Shown: piece by piece, positions 7,414 to 15,074 of the stretch | Layout: the number at the start of each line of letters is the position of its first letter | Numbering within the stretch: position 1 is the first letter of the stretch | Assembly (NCBI GenBank): GCA_934486965.1 | Contig: CAKSQP010000005.1 | Coordinates: 1-33,638, forward strand | Direction: 5' to 3' | From: an uncultured Eubacteriales bacterium | Lineage (GTDB): Bacteria > Bacillota > Clostridia > Oscillospirales > UBA644 | Length of the DNA: 33,638 nt | Program-made: the position numbers and the translations under genes | Notes under the pieces: model-generated | Told to the model about the DNA's origin: nothing | Databases searched by the model: none | Seen by the model: only the letters and a program-made list of their open reading frames with translations

Positions 7414-8199
7414 ATGGATTATTCGAACGCCTCTCCCGCCGAAGTAAGAAAACTCATAAGAGAGGGAAAAATTGATTATAATACATCGGGAATGTGCAAC
7501 GGTTACGCACAGGCAAACCTTGTTATACTGCCGCAGAAAGAAGCATACGACTTTCTTCTGTTCGCGCAGAGGAACCCGACGTCGTGTCCGTTGCTTGAAG
7601 TTTCGGACGCAGGTTCGCGCACTCTTTCGTATATAGCAAAAGACGCGGATATCGCAACCGACATTCCGAAATACAGAATCTGGAAAAACGGAAATCTTGA
7701 GGGCGAATATACCGACGTTTCATCTTTCTGGCGCGACGACCTCGTTTCGTTCCTTATCGGGTGCAGTTTTTCCTTTGAGGCGGAACTGCTCTCTTCCGAT
7801 ATTCCCGTAAGACATATCGAAGAAAAACGCAACGTACCGATGTTCAACACAAATATTCCCTGCACTCCCGCAGGAATTTTCCACGGAAACATGGTCGTTT
7901 CGATGAGACCGATGACCGAAGCGGACGCGATAAGAGCGACGGTAGTCACTGCCTCCATGCCCCGCGTTCACGGAAAACCCGTGCATTTCGGTTCGCCCGA
8001 GAAGATAGGTATAAAAGACATAACAAAGCCCGACTACGGCGACAGCGTAACGATAAAAGACGGTGAAATTCCCGTTTTCTGGCCCTGCGGAGTTACTCCT
8101 CAGGCGGCGCTGATGGCGGCAAAGCCCGCTTTTGCGATAACCCATTCTCCGGGACACATGTTCATAACCGACATCAAAAACAGTTCGCTCAAAAACTGA
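7414..8199 (+). CDS. DUF1445 putative hydro-lyase, D-glutamate cyclase N-terminal-domain homologue
   Basis: 261 aa, matching the YcsI/DUF1445 family over its full length. Visible motifs: TSGMCNGYAQANLVILP (about 29-45), RNPTSCPLLEV (about 53-63), FLIGCSFSFEAELL (about 113-126), the TNIPCTPAGIFHGNMVVSMRP block (about 146-166), VHGKPVHFGSPEKIGI (about 182-197), PVFWPCGVTPQAA (about 219-231) and ITHSPGHMFITD. In Bacillus subtilis, ycsI lies beside pxpA and kipI-kipA. The same domain forms the N-terminal half of vertebrate D-glutamate cyclase. Here it sits between pxpC and pxpA while the other half of the vertebrate protein is at 4600. A strong AAGGAG site sets the start. Biochemical function of the bacterial protein is inferred. 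Confidence 0.88.
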   Translation: MDYSNASPAEVRKLIREGKIDYNTSGMCNGYAQANLVILPQKEAYDFLLFAQRNPTSCPLLEVSDAGSRTLSYIAKDADIATDIPKYRIWKNGNLEGEYTDVSSFWRDDLVSFLIGCSFSFEAELLSSDIPVRHIEEKRNVPMFNTNIPCTPAGIFHGNMVVSMRPMTEADAIRATVVTASMPRVHGKPVHFGSPEKIGIKDITKPDYGDSVTIKDGEIPVFWPCGVTPQAALMAAKPAFAITHSPGHMFITDIKNSSLKN

Positions 8200-8211
8200 C
8201 GGAGGCAAATT

Positions 8212-8976
8212 ATGAAAAAAATAGATATGAACAGCGACCTCGGCGAAAGTTTCGGGGCGTATAAAATAGGCTGCGACGATAAAGTTATTCCGCTTATTTC
8301 GTCGGCAAACGTCGCCTGCGGCTGGCACGCGGGAGACAGCGGCGTTATGGCAAAGACCGTCAGTCTTGCGGCGGAAGCGGGAATTGCGGTAGGCGCTCAC
8401 CCCGGATATCCCGACCTTGTAGGTTTCGGAAGAAGAAACATGAATGTTTCGCCCGCAGATATGAAAACATACATAATGTATCAGGTCGGCGCTCTCAACG
8501 CCTTTTGCAAAGCCGAGGGCATAGCAATGCAGCACGTCAAACCGCACGGCGCGATGTATAACATGGCGGCAAAAGACGCAAAACTTGCCGACGCGATATG
8601 CGAAGGCATTGCAAAGGTCGACGACGGTCTTATTTTAATGGGACTTTCGGGAAGCGAAATGCAGCGCTCGGCAGAGAAATACGGGCTGCGCTTTGCGTCC
8701 GAAGTTTTTGCGGACAGGGCTTACGAAGAAGACGGAAGCCTTGTTGCAAGGACAAAATCCGGAGCAGTGATAACCGACGAAAACGAAGCGGTTTCGCGTG
8801 TTGTCGAAATGGTAAAGTATTCGACCGTCACCGCCGTAACAGGCAAAAAAATAGAGATAAAAGCCGATTCGGTCTGCGTTCACGGAGACAACGAACACGC
8901 GCTTTTATTTGTTGAGAAGATAAGGAAAGCGCTTTCGGAAAACGGAATTGAGATAACCTCGCTTCGCAATTTTTAA
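8212..8976 (+). CDS. pxpA: 5-oxoprolinase subunit PxpA (LamB/YcsF family)
   Basis: 254 aa, typical size. PxpA has the polysaccharide-deacetylase-like LamB/YcsF fold and completes ATP-dependent 5-oxoprolinase with PxpB and PxpC. All family signatures are present: DMNSDLGESFG (about 5-15), SANVACGWHAGD (about 31-42), GAHPGYPDLVGFGRR (about 63-77), KPHGAMYN (about 104-111) and the C-terminal VCVHGDNEHA. The start has ACGGAGG 8 bases upstream, 12 bases after the DUF1445 stop. Compared with Bacillus (ycsF-ycsG-ycsI-kipI-kipA-kipR), the order is changed and no YcsG transporter or KipR regulator is present. Confidence 0.95.
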   Translation: MKKIDMNSDLGESFGAYKIGCDDKVIPLISSANVACGWHAGDSGVMAKTVSLAAEAGIAVGAHPGYPDLVGFGRRNMNVSPADMKTYIMYQVGALNAFCKAEGIAMQHVKPHGAMYNMAAKDAKLADAICEGIAKVDDGLILMGLSGSEMQRSAEKYGLRFASEVFADRAYEEDGSLVARTKSGAVITDENEAVSRVVEMVKYSTVTAVTGKKIEIKADSVCVHGDNEHALLFVEKIRKALSENGIEITSLRNF

Positions 8977-8986
8977 GAGGTAAACT

Positions 8987-10153
8987 ATGGAAAGAAAAGA
9001 ATTAAGATGTTGGGCGGAGATAGACCTTGACGCAATGAAAAACAATTTTTTGCTTGCGAAAAAGAGACTGTCGCCCGACATGAAGATCGCCGCCGTCATA
9101 AAGGCGGACGCCTACGGCCACGGAGCCGTAAAAACAGCAAAACTCCTTGAAAACGATGCGGATTATTTCGCGGTCGCGACCGCCGACGAAGCGTCGGAAC
9201 TCCGCCTTGCGGGGATAGAAAATCCGATTCTGATTTTAGGACACGTCCTCCCCGACGATTTCGAAAAAATGATAACAAGAGACGTCACCCTTTCGGTCTC
9301 GGATACCGAAGAAGCAAAATTGCTTTCTTCCGTCTGTAAAAAACTCGGCAAAACCGCGAAAATACACATTGCCCTCGACACAGGAATGGGGCGTATAGGC
9401 TTTGTCTGCAATGAAAGATCGGTTGAGGAAATTGTTAAGATATCAACTCTTGCGGGTATTGAAATAACGGGTGTTTTCAGCCATTTCGCGAAAGCCGACT
9501 GCACCGACAAGACTTATGCCGAAATGCAGATAGCGGCGTTTGACAAAATGACCGACGCCCTCGCAAAAAGAGGGATAAAACCGCTCCGCCACCTTTACAA
9601 CAGCGCCGCGATAACCGACCTTGAGCCGAAATACGGCATGGCGCGCGACGGAATAACCCTTTACGGGCTTTTGCCCTCCCCCGAAGTCGACATAAAGAAA
9701 CTCGGAAATATCAAAGCGGCAATGACGTTCAAAAGCCGCATAATGCACCTTAAAACTTCCCCCGAAGGCATTTCGGTAAGTTACGGCGGCACTTACGTCA
9801 CCGATAAGGAAACGAAGATTGCGACCGTCGGAGCTGGATATGCGGACGGCGTTCCGAGAATGATATCGAACCGCGGCAAAGTCCTTATAAACGGAAAACT
9901 TGCCCCGATAATCGGAAGAGTCTGCATGGACCAGTTCATGGTCGACGTGACCGACATTCCCGACGTCAAAAAATATGACGAAGTTACGATTTTCGGAGAC
10001 GCCGCAACGGGAGCGGCGACCGCCGACGAAGTTGCTTTTCTTGCGGGAACGATAGGCTACGAAGTCGTCTGCGACATAAACAGACGCGTTCCGAGAGTAT
10101 ATATAAAAGACGGGGAAACCGTCGATATCATCGGAGCAATTTACAATAAATAA
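8987..10153 (+). CDS. alr: Alanine racemase
   Basis: 388 aa fold-type III PLP enzyme that interconverts L- and D-alanine. The PLP lysine is K39 in VIKADAYGHG, and the catalytic tyrosine lies in VGAGYADGVPR (about residues 282-292). DTGMGRIGF and the C-terminal IIGRVCMDQFMVDVTD block are standard. It begins 10 bases after pxpA with an AAGAGG site and is the last gene before a strong terminator, so it belongs to the same operon. Placement with dat suggests a dedicated supply or interconversion of D-alanine for the transaminase. It could also be the cell's only alanine racemase; the window cannot decide. Confidence 0.95.
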   Translation: MERKELRCWAEIDLDAMKNNFLLAKKRLSPDMKIAAVIKADAYGHGAVKTAKLLENDADYFAVATADEASELRLAGIENPILILGHVLPDDFEKMITRDVTLSVSDTEEAKLLSSVCKKLGKTAKIHIALDTGMGRIGFVCNERSVEEIVKISTLAGIEITGVFSHFAKADCTDKTYAEMQIAAFDKMTDALAKRGIKPLRHLYNSAAITDLEPKYGMARDGITLYGLLPSPEVDIKKLGNIKAAMTFKSRIMHLKTSPEGISVSYGGTYVTDKETKIATVGAGYADGVPRMISNRGKVLINGKLAPIIGRVCMDQFMVDVTDIPDVKKYDEVTIFGDAATGAATADEVAFLAGTIGYEVVCDINRRVPRVYIKDGETVDIIGAIYNK

Positions 10154-10160
10154 CATATAA

Positions 10161-10187
10161 AAACCGCCGAAATTCGGCGGTTTTTTT
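10161..10187 (+). terminator. Terminator of the dat-pxp-alr operon
   Basis: ACCGCCGAA (10163-10171) pairs with TTCGGCGGT (10173-10181), followed by seven T residues. It ends the operon that starts at dat. Confidence 0.9.
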
Positions 10188-10226
10188 GGTAATTTTTAAC
10201 TTTTCTTCGGTAAAAAACAAAAACTA

Positions 10227-10255
10227 TTGACAATAATATTTTTATATAATAAAAT
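10227..10255 (+). promoter_or_regulatory. Sigma-A promoter of the ABC exporter operon
   Basis: TTGACA (10227-10232), a 17-base AT-rich spacer and TAAAAT (10250-10255). An overlapping TATAAT at 10245 would leave only 12 bases and is unlikely to be used. Confidence 0.75.
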
Positions 10256-10288
10256 TTATTTGATACATTAAAATGACAAGGAGAAAAA

Positions 10289-13213
10289 ATGCTTTCTTTA
10301 AGAAATATCAAAAAGGATTACGAAGTCGCCGACGAAAAAGTCGCCGCCCTCAAAGGTATCAGCCTTGATTTCAGAAAAAGCGAATTTGTCGCGATTTTGG
10401 GACCGTCGGGCTGCGGCAAAACGACGTTGCTCAACATTATCGGCGGACTTGACAAATATACCGAGGGAGACCTTGTAATAAACGGCGTTTCCACTAAAAA
10501 ATATAACGACAGGGACTGGGACACATACCGCAACCATTCGGTCGGCTTCGTTTTTCAGAGTTACAACCTTATACCGCACCAGACGGTGCTTTCAAATGTA
10601 GAACTTGCCTTGACTCTTTCGGGCGTAAGCAAAAAAGAAAGACGGAAAAGAGCAAAGGAAGCCCTTGAAAAAGTCGGGCTCGGCGACCAACTTAACAAGA
10701 AGCCGAATCAGATGTCGGGCGGGCAGATGCAAAGAGTCGCCATTGCAAGAGCGATAGTAAACGACCCCGAAATCCTGCTTGCCGACGAACCGACGGGAGC
10801 GCTCGACTCGCAGACGAGCGTTCAGGTCATGGATATCTTAAAGGAAATATCCAAAGACCGCCTTATTATAATGGTCACCCATAACCCCGAACTTGCCGAA
10901 AAATACGCGACACGCACGGTAAAACTTTTCGACGGAGAAGTAAAGGACGATTCGTCGCCTTACGTTTCGGAAATCCCCGACAAGACCGACGAAGAAATAA
11001 AAAAGAACCGCAAGAAAAAATCGTCGATGTCGTTTTTCACAGCCCTTTCCCTTTCGAAAAACAACCTGATGACCAAAAAGGGCAGGACGTTTCTCACAAG
11101 TTTCGCGGGGTCGATAGGAATTATAGGTATCGCCCTTATCCTTTCGGTCTCGACGGGTGTCAAAAACTATATTGACGACGTTCAGAAAGACACTCTTTCG
11201 AACTACCCGATAGAAATTCAGAGAGAGTCGAAAGACCTTTCGTCGATGATCTCCGCCCTTTCGGGAAAGACCGACGGCAAAGCCGAACACGACCTCGACG
11301 GCGTTTACGAAAACAAGATGATGTACGAACTTTCGAACTCTCTTTCGCAGGCGGAAACGACCGAAAACAACCTGAAGGCGTTCAAAAAATATATCGAAAA
11401 TAACGAAGAATTCGCGAAATATGCGTCGGCTGTCCGTTACGGCTACGACGTAAATATGAATATCTACACGAAAGACGGAGACGGCAAAACCGTAAAAAGC
11501 GACGCGATGGAACTCATAACCGAGGTCATGGGCGGCGACAGCATTTACGCTCAGGGGTCATCGATGTTTATGTCGTCCTCGGGTTTTGACGTCTGGGAAG
11601 AACTTCTTTCCGGCAAAAACGGCGAAGCGGTCGGAGACGCGACGAAAGAAAAATATACGCTCGTCGACGGCAAATGGCCCGAAAACTACGACGAAACGGT
11701 GCTTATCGTAAACGAACGCAACGAGATAAGCGACCTTACGCTTTACGCTCTCGGTCTTAAAACGAAAGCCGAAATTCTTTCCGATATGGAAAAGGCGGCG
11801 ACGGGAGAAGTCGTCGACACGGAAACCGCAAAACACGGATACGACGAAATTCTCGGCAGGACTTTCAGGGTTATCCTTTCGTCGGACATCTATCAAAAGA
11901 ACGCCGACGGCAACTATGAAGACCTGACGGAAACCGAGGCGGGGCTTTCCTATCTTTACGACAACTCCGAAACGGAACTTAAAATAGTCGGGATTATCCG
12001 TCCGAACGAAGATTCGAATATGATGTCTTCGGGCGGAACGATAGGCTACACCTCGCTTTTGACCGACAGGATAATCGCTCTCGACGGTAAAAGCGATCTG
12101 TTAAAAGAGCAACTTGAAAACAAAAAGACCGATATTCTGACGGGACTTCCTTTCAAATCGGAAATTTCCGAAGACGAAGAGGCGGAAACGGTAAAAAATT
12201 GGTTTTCGTCGCTTTCGGTCGAAGACAAAGCAAGAATTTATATTGAAATAAAGTCAAAACCGACCGACGAATACGTTAAAACAGCGGTCGCACAGTATAC
12301 CGCGAACCTTGACGACGCGGCAATGCGCGAAATGTTCAGGCAGGCAATGAGCCAAAAAATGACGCTTGACGAAAAGAGCATCGAAGAATACGTTTCGGGA
12401 CTTGACGAAAAAACTCTCCGCGGATATATCGAAGAAATGGCGGAAACATCTGTTAAAGAGCAGTATGCGGCAGGGGTAAAAGCACAGTTCGCGTCTCTCC
12501 CGACCGACAGGGTAGCCGCCCTCTTTGACGCCGAAGAGTTTTCCGAGGACGATTATAAAACGTTCTACACCGATTTTTCGTCGGAGATAGTTTCGGAAGC
12601 CACCTACGACGAAAATATAAAGAAACTCGGATATATCGACAGAGAAGACCCTTGGACGATGGAGATATACGCCGACAGTTTCGAAAACAAGGATAACATA
12701 TCTTCACTCATTTCGAAATATAATGAAACCGTCACCGAAGACGACAAAATAAACTATACCGACTATGTCGCTTTGCTGATGTCCTCGATAACGACGATAA
12801 TCGACGCGATATCCTATGTTCTCATCGCATTTGTCACCATTTCGCTTGTCGTTTCGTCGATAATGATTGGAATAATCACTTATATTTCGGTTCTCGAAAG
12901 AACAAAGGAGATCGGAATTCTGCGTTCGATCGGAGCGTCGAAAAAAGACATTTCGAGAGTATTCAACGCCGAAACGCTCATTGTGGGCTTTACGGCAGGG
13001 GTAATAGGGATATTGCTTACTCTGGGGCTTGACCTTATAGTAAACGTGATTCTGCATTCGCTCACGGGCATAGAGACTCTCAACGCGTCTCTTCCGCCGA
13101 TATCAGCGGCAATTCTCGTTGCGATAAGTATGTTCTTAACATTTATCGCGGGGCTTATACCGTCGAAGATCGCGGCGAAAAAAGATCCGGTAACGGCATT
13201 GCGGACTGAATAA
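10289..13213 (+). CDS. Fused ABC transporter, ATPase plus FtsX/MacB-type permease
   Basis: 974 aa. The N-terminal ATPase (about 1-225) has Walker A GPSGCGKTT (38-46), signature MSGGQMQR, Walker B LLADEP with the D-loop, and the MTHN switch histidine. A basic linker leads to the first transmembrane helix (about 262-287). A large extracytoplasmic domain of some 530 residues follows, then three C-terminal helices of the FtsX type with the VLERTKEIGILRSIGASKKD loop between them. This is the four-helix MacB/FtsX plan with the ATPase fused to the permease. Relatives are mechanotransmitters or export or sense peptides and lipids; substrate here is unknown. AAGGAG precedes the start. No two-component system lies alongside, unlike BceAB loci. 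Confidence 0.88.
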   Translation: MLSLRNIKKDYEVADEKVAALKGISLDFRKSEFVAILGPSGCGKTTLLNIIGGLDKYTEGDLVINGVSTKKYNDRDWDTYRNHSVGFVFQSYNLIPHQTVLSNVELALTLSGVSKKERRKRAKEALEKVGLGDQLNKKPNQMSGGQMQRVAIARAIVNDPEILLADEPTGALDSQTSVQVMDILKEISKDRLIIMVTHNPELAEKYATRTVKLFDGEVKDDSSPYVSEIPDKTDEEIKKNRKKKSSMSFFTALSLSKNNLMTKKGRTFLTSFAGSIGIIGIALILSVSTGVKNYIDDVQKDTLSNYPIEIQRESKDLSSMISALSGKTDGKAEHDLDGVYENKMMYELSNSLSQAETTENNLKAFKKYIENNEEFAKYASAVRYGYDVNMNIYTKDGDGKTVKSDAMELITEVMGGDSIYAQGSSMFMSSSGFDVWEELLSGKNGEAVGDATKEKYTLVDGKWPENYDETVLIVNERNEISDLTLYALGLKTKAEILSDMEKAATGEVVDTETAKHGYDEILGRTFRVILSSDIYQKNADGNYEDLTETEAGLSYLYDNSETELKIVGIIRPNEDSNMMSSGGTIGYTSLLTDRIIALDGKSDLLKEQLENKKTDILTGLPFKSEISEDEEAETVKNWFSSLSVEDKARIYIEIKSKPTDEYVKTAVAQYTANLDDAAMREMFRQAMSQKMTLDEKSIEEYVSGLDEKTLRGYIEEMAETSVKEQYAAGVKAQFASLPTDRVAALFDAEEFSEDDYKTFYTDFSSEIVSEATYDENIKKLGYIDREDPWTMEIYADSFENKDNISSLISKYNETVTEDDKINYTDYVALLMSSITTIIDAISYVLIAFVTISLVVSSIMIGIITYISVLERTKEIGILRSIGASKKDISRVFNAETLIVGFTAGVIGILLTLGLDLIVNVILHSLTGIETLNASLPPISAAILVAISMFLTFIAGLIPSKIAAKKDPVTALRTE

Positions 13214-13237
13214 AAAAAACAGGGACGGAGGATAATA

Positions 13238-14008
13238 ATGAAAAAAGAAAAACGCGTCAGAACAAGGGAAGAAAGAGCGGAAAGGACTTCGAAAATAATT
13301 TATTTCGTGGTTCTGGTAAGTTTTATTCTTCCGATAATCTACCTTATTTTAAGACTTTCTTTCCCCGATCTTATAAAAGGAACGGGAAGATCCGATTCGG
13401 ACTATGTTTTGATGCTCCTGCAATGTATTCTGGGAGCGATCGCAATAAATCTTCCGAGTTTCCTTTCAAAAAAACTCAACATCAAAATTCCGCGTTTCTT
13501 AGCGCTGATGTTCCTTATTTTCCTTTACTGCGCGATCTTTTTGGGTGAAGTCGCAAACTTCTATTACAGAATTCCCCACTGGGACGACATTCTCCACTTC
13601 TTCAGCAGTATGATGACCGGATTTTTGGGATTCATGATAGTTTCTATCCTTAACGGTCACGAAAACGTCAAGGTAAAGATGTCGCCGTGGTTTGTCGCAC
13701 TTTTTGCGTTCTGCTTCTCGGTAACGATAGGCGCGGTATGGGAGATATACGAATTTACGGGCGACGGCATTTTAGGGCTCAATATGCAGAAATTCCGTCT
13801 TGAGGGCGGCGCAGATCTCGTCGGGCGCGCGGCGCTTACCGATACGATGAAAGATATAATCGTCGACTGTATCGGAGCGCTCACAGCCTCTCTTTTGGGC
13901 AGGCTTTCGCTTGTAAACAAGAAGGGTATGGTCTACGATTATTATAAAGACGACGCGACAGCAATCGGCGACAAAGCCGAAGAAATAAAAGGAGACGATA
14001 ATAAATGA
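13238..14008 (+). CDS. YjdF/DUF2238-like integral membrane protein
   Basis: 256 aa with five or six hydrophobic helices after a basic N-terminus. The motifs PHWDDILHFFSSMMTGFLG (about 110-128), VWEIYEF near 168 and LTDTMKDIIVDCIGA (about 203-217) match the DUF2238/YjdF-like pattern of conserved H, D and E residues near membrane borders. No biochemical role is known for that family. The start has a GGAGG site and lies 24 bases after the ABC gene with no terminator between. The end overlaps the rubrerythrin start by 4 bases, so the three genes are probably co-transcribed. The charged C-terminal tail is cytoplasmic by prediction. The acidic/histidine residues could bind metal, which is speculation. 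Confidence 0.6.
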   Translation: MKKEKRVRTREERAERTSKIIYFVVLVSFILPIIYLILRLSFPDLIKGTGRSDSDYVLMLLQCILGAIAINLPSFLSKKLNIKIPRFLALMFLIFLYCAIFLGEVANFYYRIPHWDDILHFFSSMMTGFLGFMIVSILNGHENVKVKMSPWFVALFAFCFSVTIGAVWEIYEFTGDGILGLNMQKFRLEGGADLVGRAALTDTMKDIIVDCIGALTASLLGRLSLVNKKGMVYDYYKDDATAIGDKAEEIKGDDNK

Positions 14009-14541
14009 AAGAACTGAAAGGTTCAAAAACCGAGGCAAACCTCAGAACAGCCTTTTCGGGCGAAAGCGAAGCAAGGAACAAATACACCTATTTCGCTTCG
14101 GTCGCGAAAAAAGAAGGCTATCAGCAGATAGCGGCAATTTTCGAAGAGACCGCGGCAAACGAAAAGGAACACGCAAAGATGTGGTTCAAAGAACTCGGCG
14201 GACTCGGAACGACAGCCGAAAATCTGCTTTCGGCGGCTGAGGGCGAAAACTACGAATGGACCGATATGTACGACCGTTTCGCAAAGGAAGCCGAAGAAGA
14301 GGGCTTTGAGAGAATTGCCGAACTTTTCAGAGGAGTTGCGGCAATCGAAAAAGAGCACGAGGAAAGATACAGAAAACTGCTTGCGAACGTCAAAGCGGGC
14401 GAAGTTTTCGAAAAAGGCAGTGTGGTTATATGGCAGTGCAGAAACTGCGGCCATATCGTCGTCGGAACAAAAGCGCCCGACGTATGCCCCGTCTGCAATC
14501 ACCCGCAGGCTTATTTTCAGGTAAAGCCCGAAAATTATTAA
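14005..14541 (+). CDS. rbr: Rubrerythrin
   Basis: 178 aa. Rubrerythrin is a cytoplasmic di-iron peroxidase that detoxifies hydrogen peroxide in anaerobes. The four-helix ferritin-like domain has ESEARNKYTYFA, EKEHAKMW and EKEHEERY with the expected iron-ligand glutamates and histidines. A C-terminal rubredoxin-like domain (about 145-172) has CRNCG and CPVCNHP, the four cysteines that bind one iron. The ATG overlaps the preceding stop (ATGA), with AAAGGAGA upstream. It ends before two tandem hairpins, the second a terminator. This is an anaerobe marker in the window. Confidence 0.95.
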   Translation: MKELKGSKTEANLRTAFSGESEARNKYTYFASVAKKEGYQQIAAIFEETAANEKEHAKMWFKELGGLGTTAENLLSAAEGENYEWTDMYDRFAKEAEEEGFERIAELFRGVAAIEKEHEERYRKLLANVKAGEVFEKGSVVIWQCRNCGHIVVGTKAPDVCPVCNHPQAYFQVKPENY

Positions 14542-14553
14542 GTTGCAAAAGGT

Positions 14554-14593
14554 TGAGGACTGATAGAAAGTCGTGCTTTCCTGTCAGCCCTCA
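14554..14593 (+). promoter_or_regulatory. Imperfect 3'-UTR hairpin after rubrerythrin
   Basis: TGAGGACTGATAGAAAG (14554-14570) pairs imperfectly with CTTTCCTGTCAGCCCTCA (14576-14593) around a TCGTG loop, with one mismatch, one wobble and one bulge. It has no T run and lies just before the true terminator. It could stabilise the 3' end or form part of a small 3'-derived RNA. Confidence 0.4.
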
Positions 14594-14600
14594 GACAAAC

Positions 14601-14632
14601 GGACCGGATAAAAAATCCGGTCCTGTTTTTTT
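14601..14632 (+). terminator. Terminator after rubrerythrin
   Basis: GGACCGGAT (14601-14609) pairs with ATCCGGTCC (14615-14623), followed by GTTTTTTT. It also separates the convergent minus-strand operon that ends at 14631. Confidence 0.9.
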
Positions 14633-15074
14633 ATTCTATATTGAGTTTTTTCGCCGTTATATCCGCCGAAATTCTGCAAAGTTCGGCGCAGGGGCGTTTT
14701 TTATAATACCCCTCCGTTCTCGGTTCGGGAACGGGTTCCGATTTTTCGGAAAGTCCCAAAAGTTCGCGGCAGATTATCGAGCCGTTCTCCTTTTTGAACT
14801 CTGCGGCGATATCCTGAATAAGCGCGTATAGTTCTTTTTTCTTTTCGGTGTCCTTCGGGTCTGAATATCCGCGCAGAATTCCGACAGCCGCAAACGCTCC
14901 CGAAAGAGAGCCGCAGACTTCGCGGAGCCTGCCCATGCCTCCTCCGAAAGAAGAGGAAATGAGAGCCGCGGTCTTTTCGTCAAGACCCGTGACGTCGGAA
15001 AACGCCAGAAGCACCGCCTGAGAACAGTTGTATCCCTCTTTGAAAAGGGCTTCGGCGCGCTCTCCCCTCGTCAT
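14631..15074 (-). CDS. C_GCAxxG_C_C family redox/iron-sulfur-like protein
   Basis: 147 aa. The family is defined by dispersed cysteines and occurs in anaerobes; function is not established, with suggested redox or metal-binding roles. Here are YNCSQAV (C17), SSFGGGMGRLREVCGSLSG (C54; GSLSG replaces the usual GAxxG), and C-terminal cysteines in ICRELLG and RPCAELC. The start overlaps the stop of the Mrp gene by 4 bases, so translation is coupled and the two products may be functionally linked in iron-sulfur handling. Confidence 0.75.
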   Translation of the reverse strand: MTRGERAEALFKEGYNCSQAVLLAFSDVTGLDEKTAALISSSFGGGMGRLREVCGSLSGAFAAVGILRGYSDPKDTEKKKELYALIQDIAAEFKKENGSIICRELLGLSEKSEPVPEPRTEGYYKKRPCAELCRISADITAKKLNIE

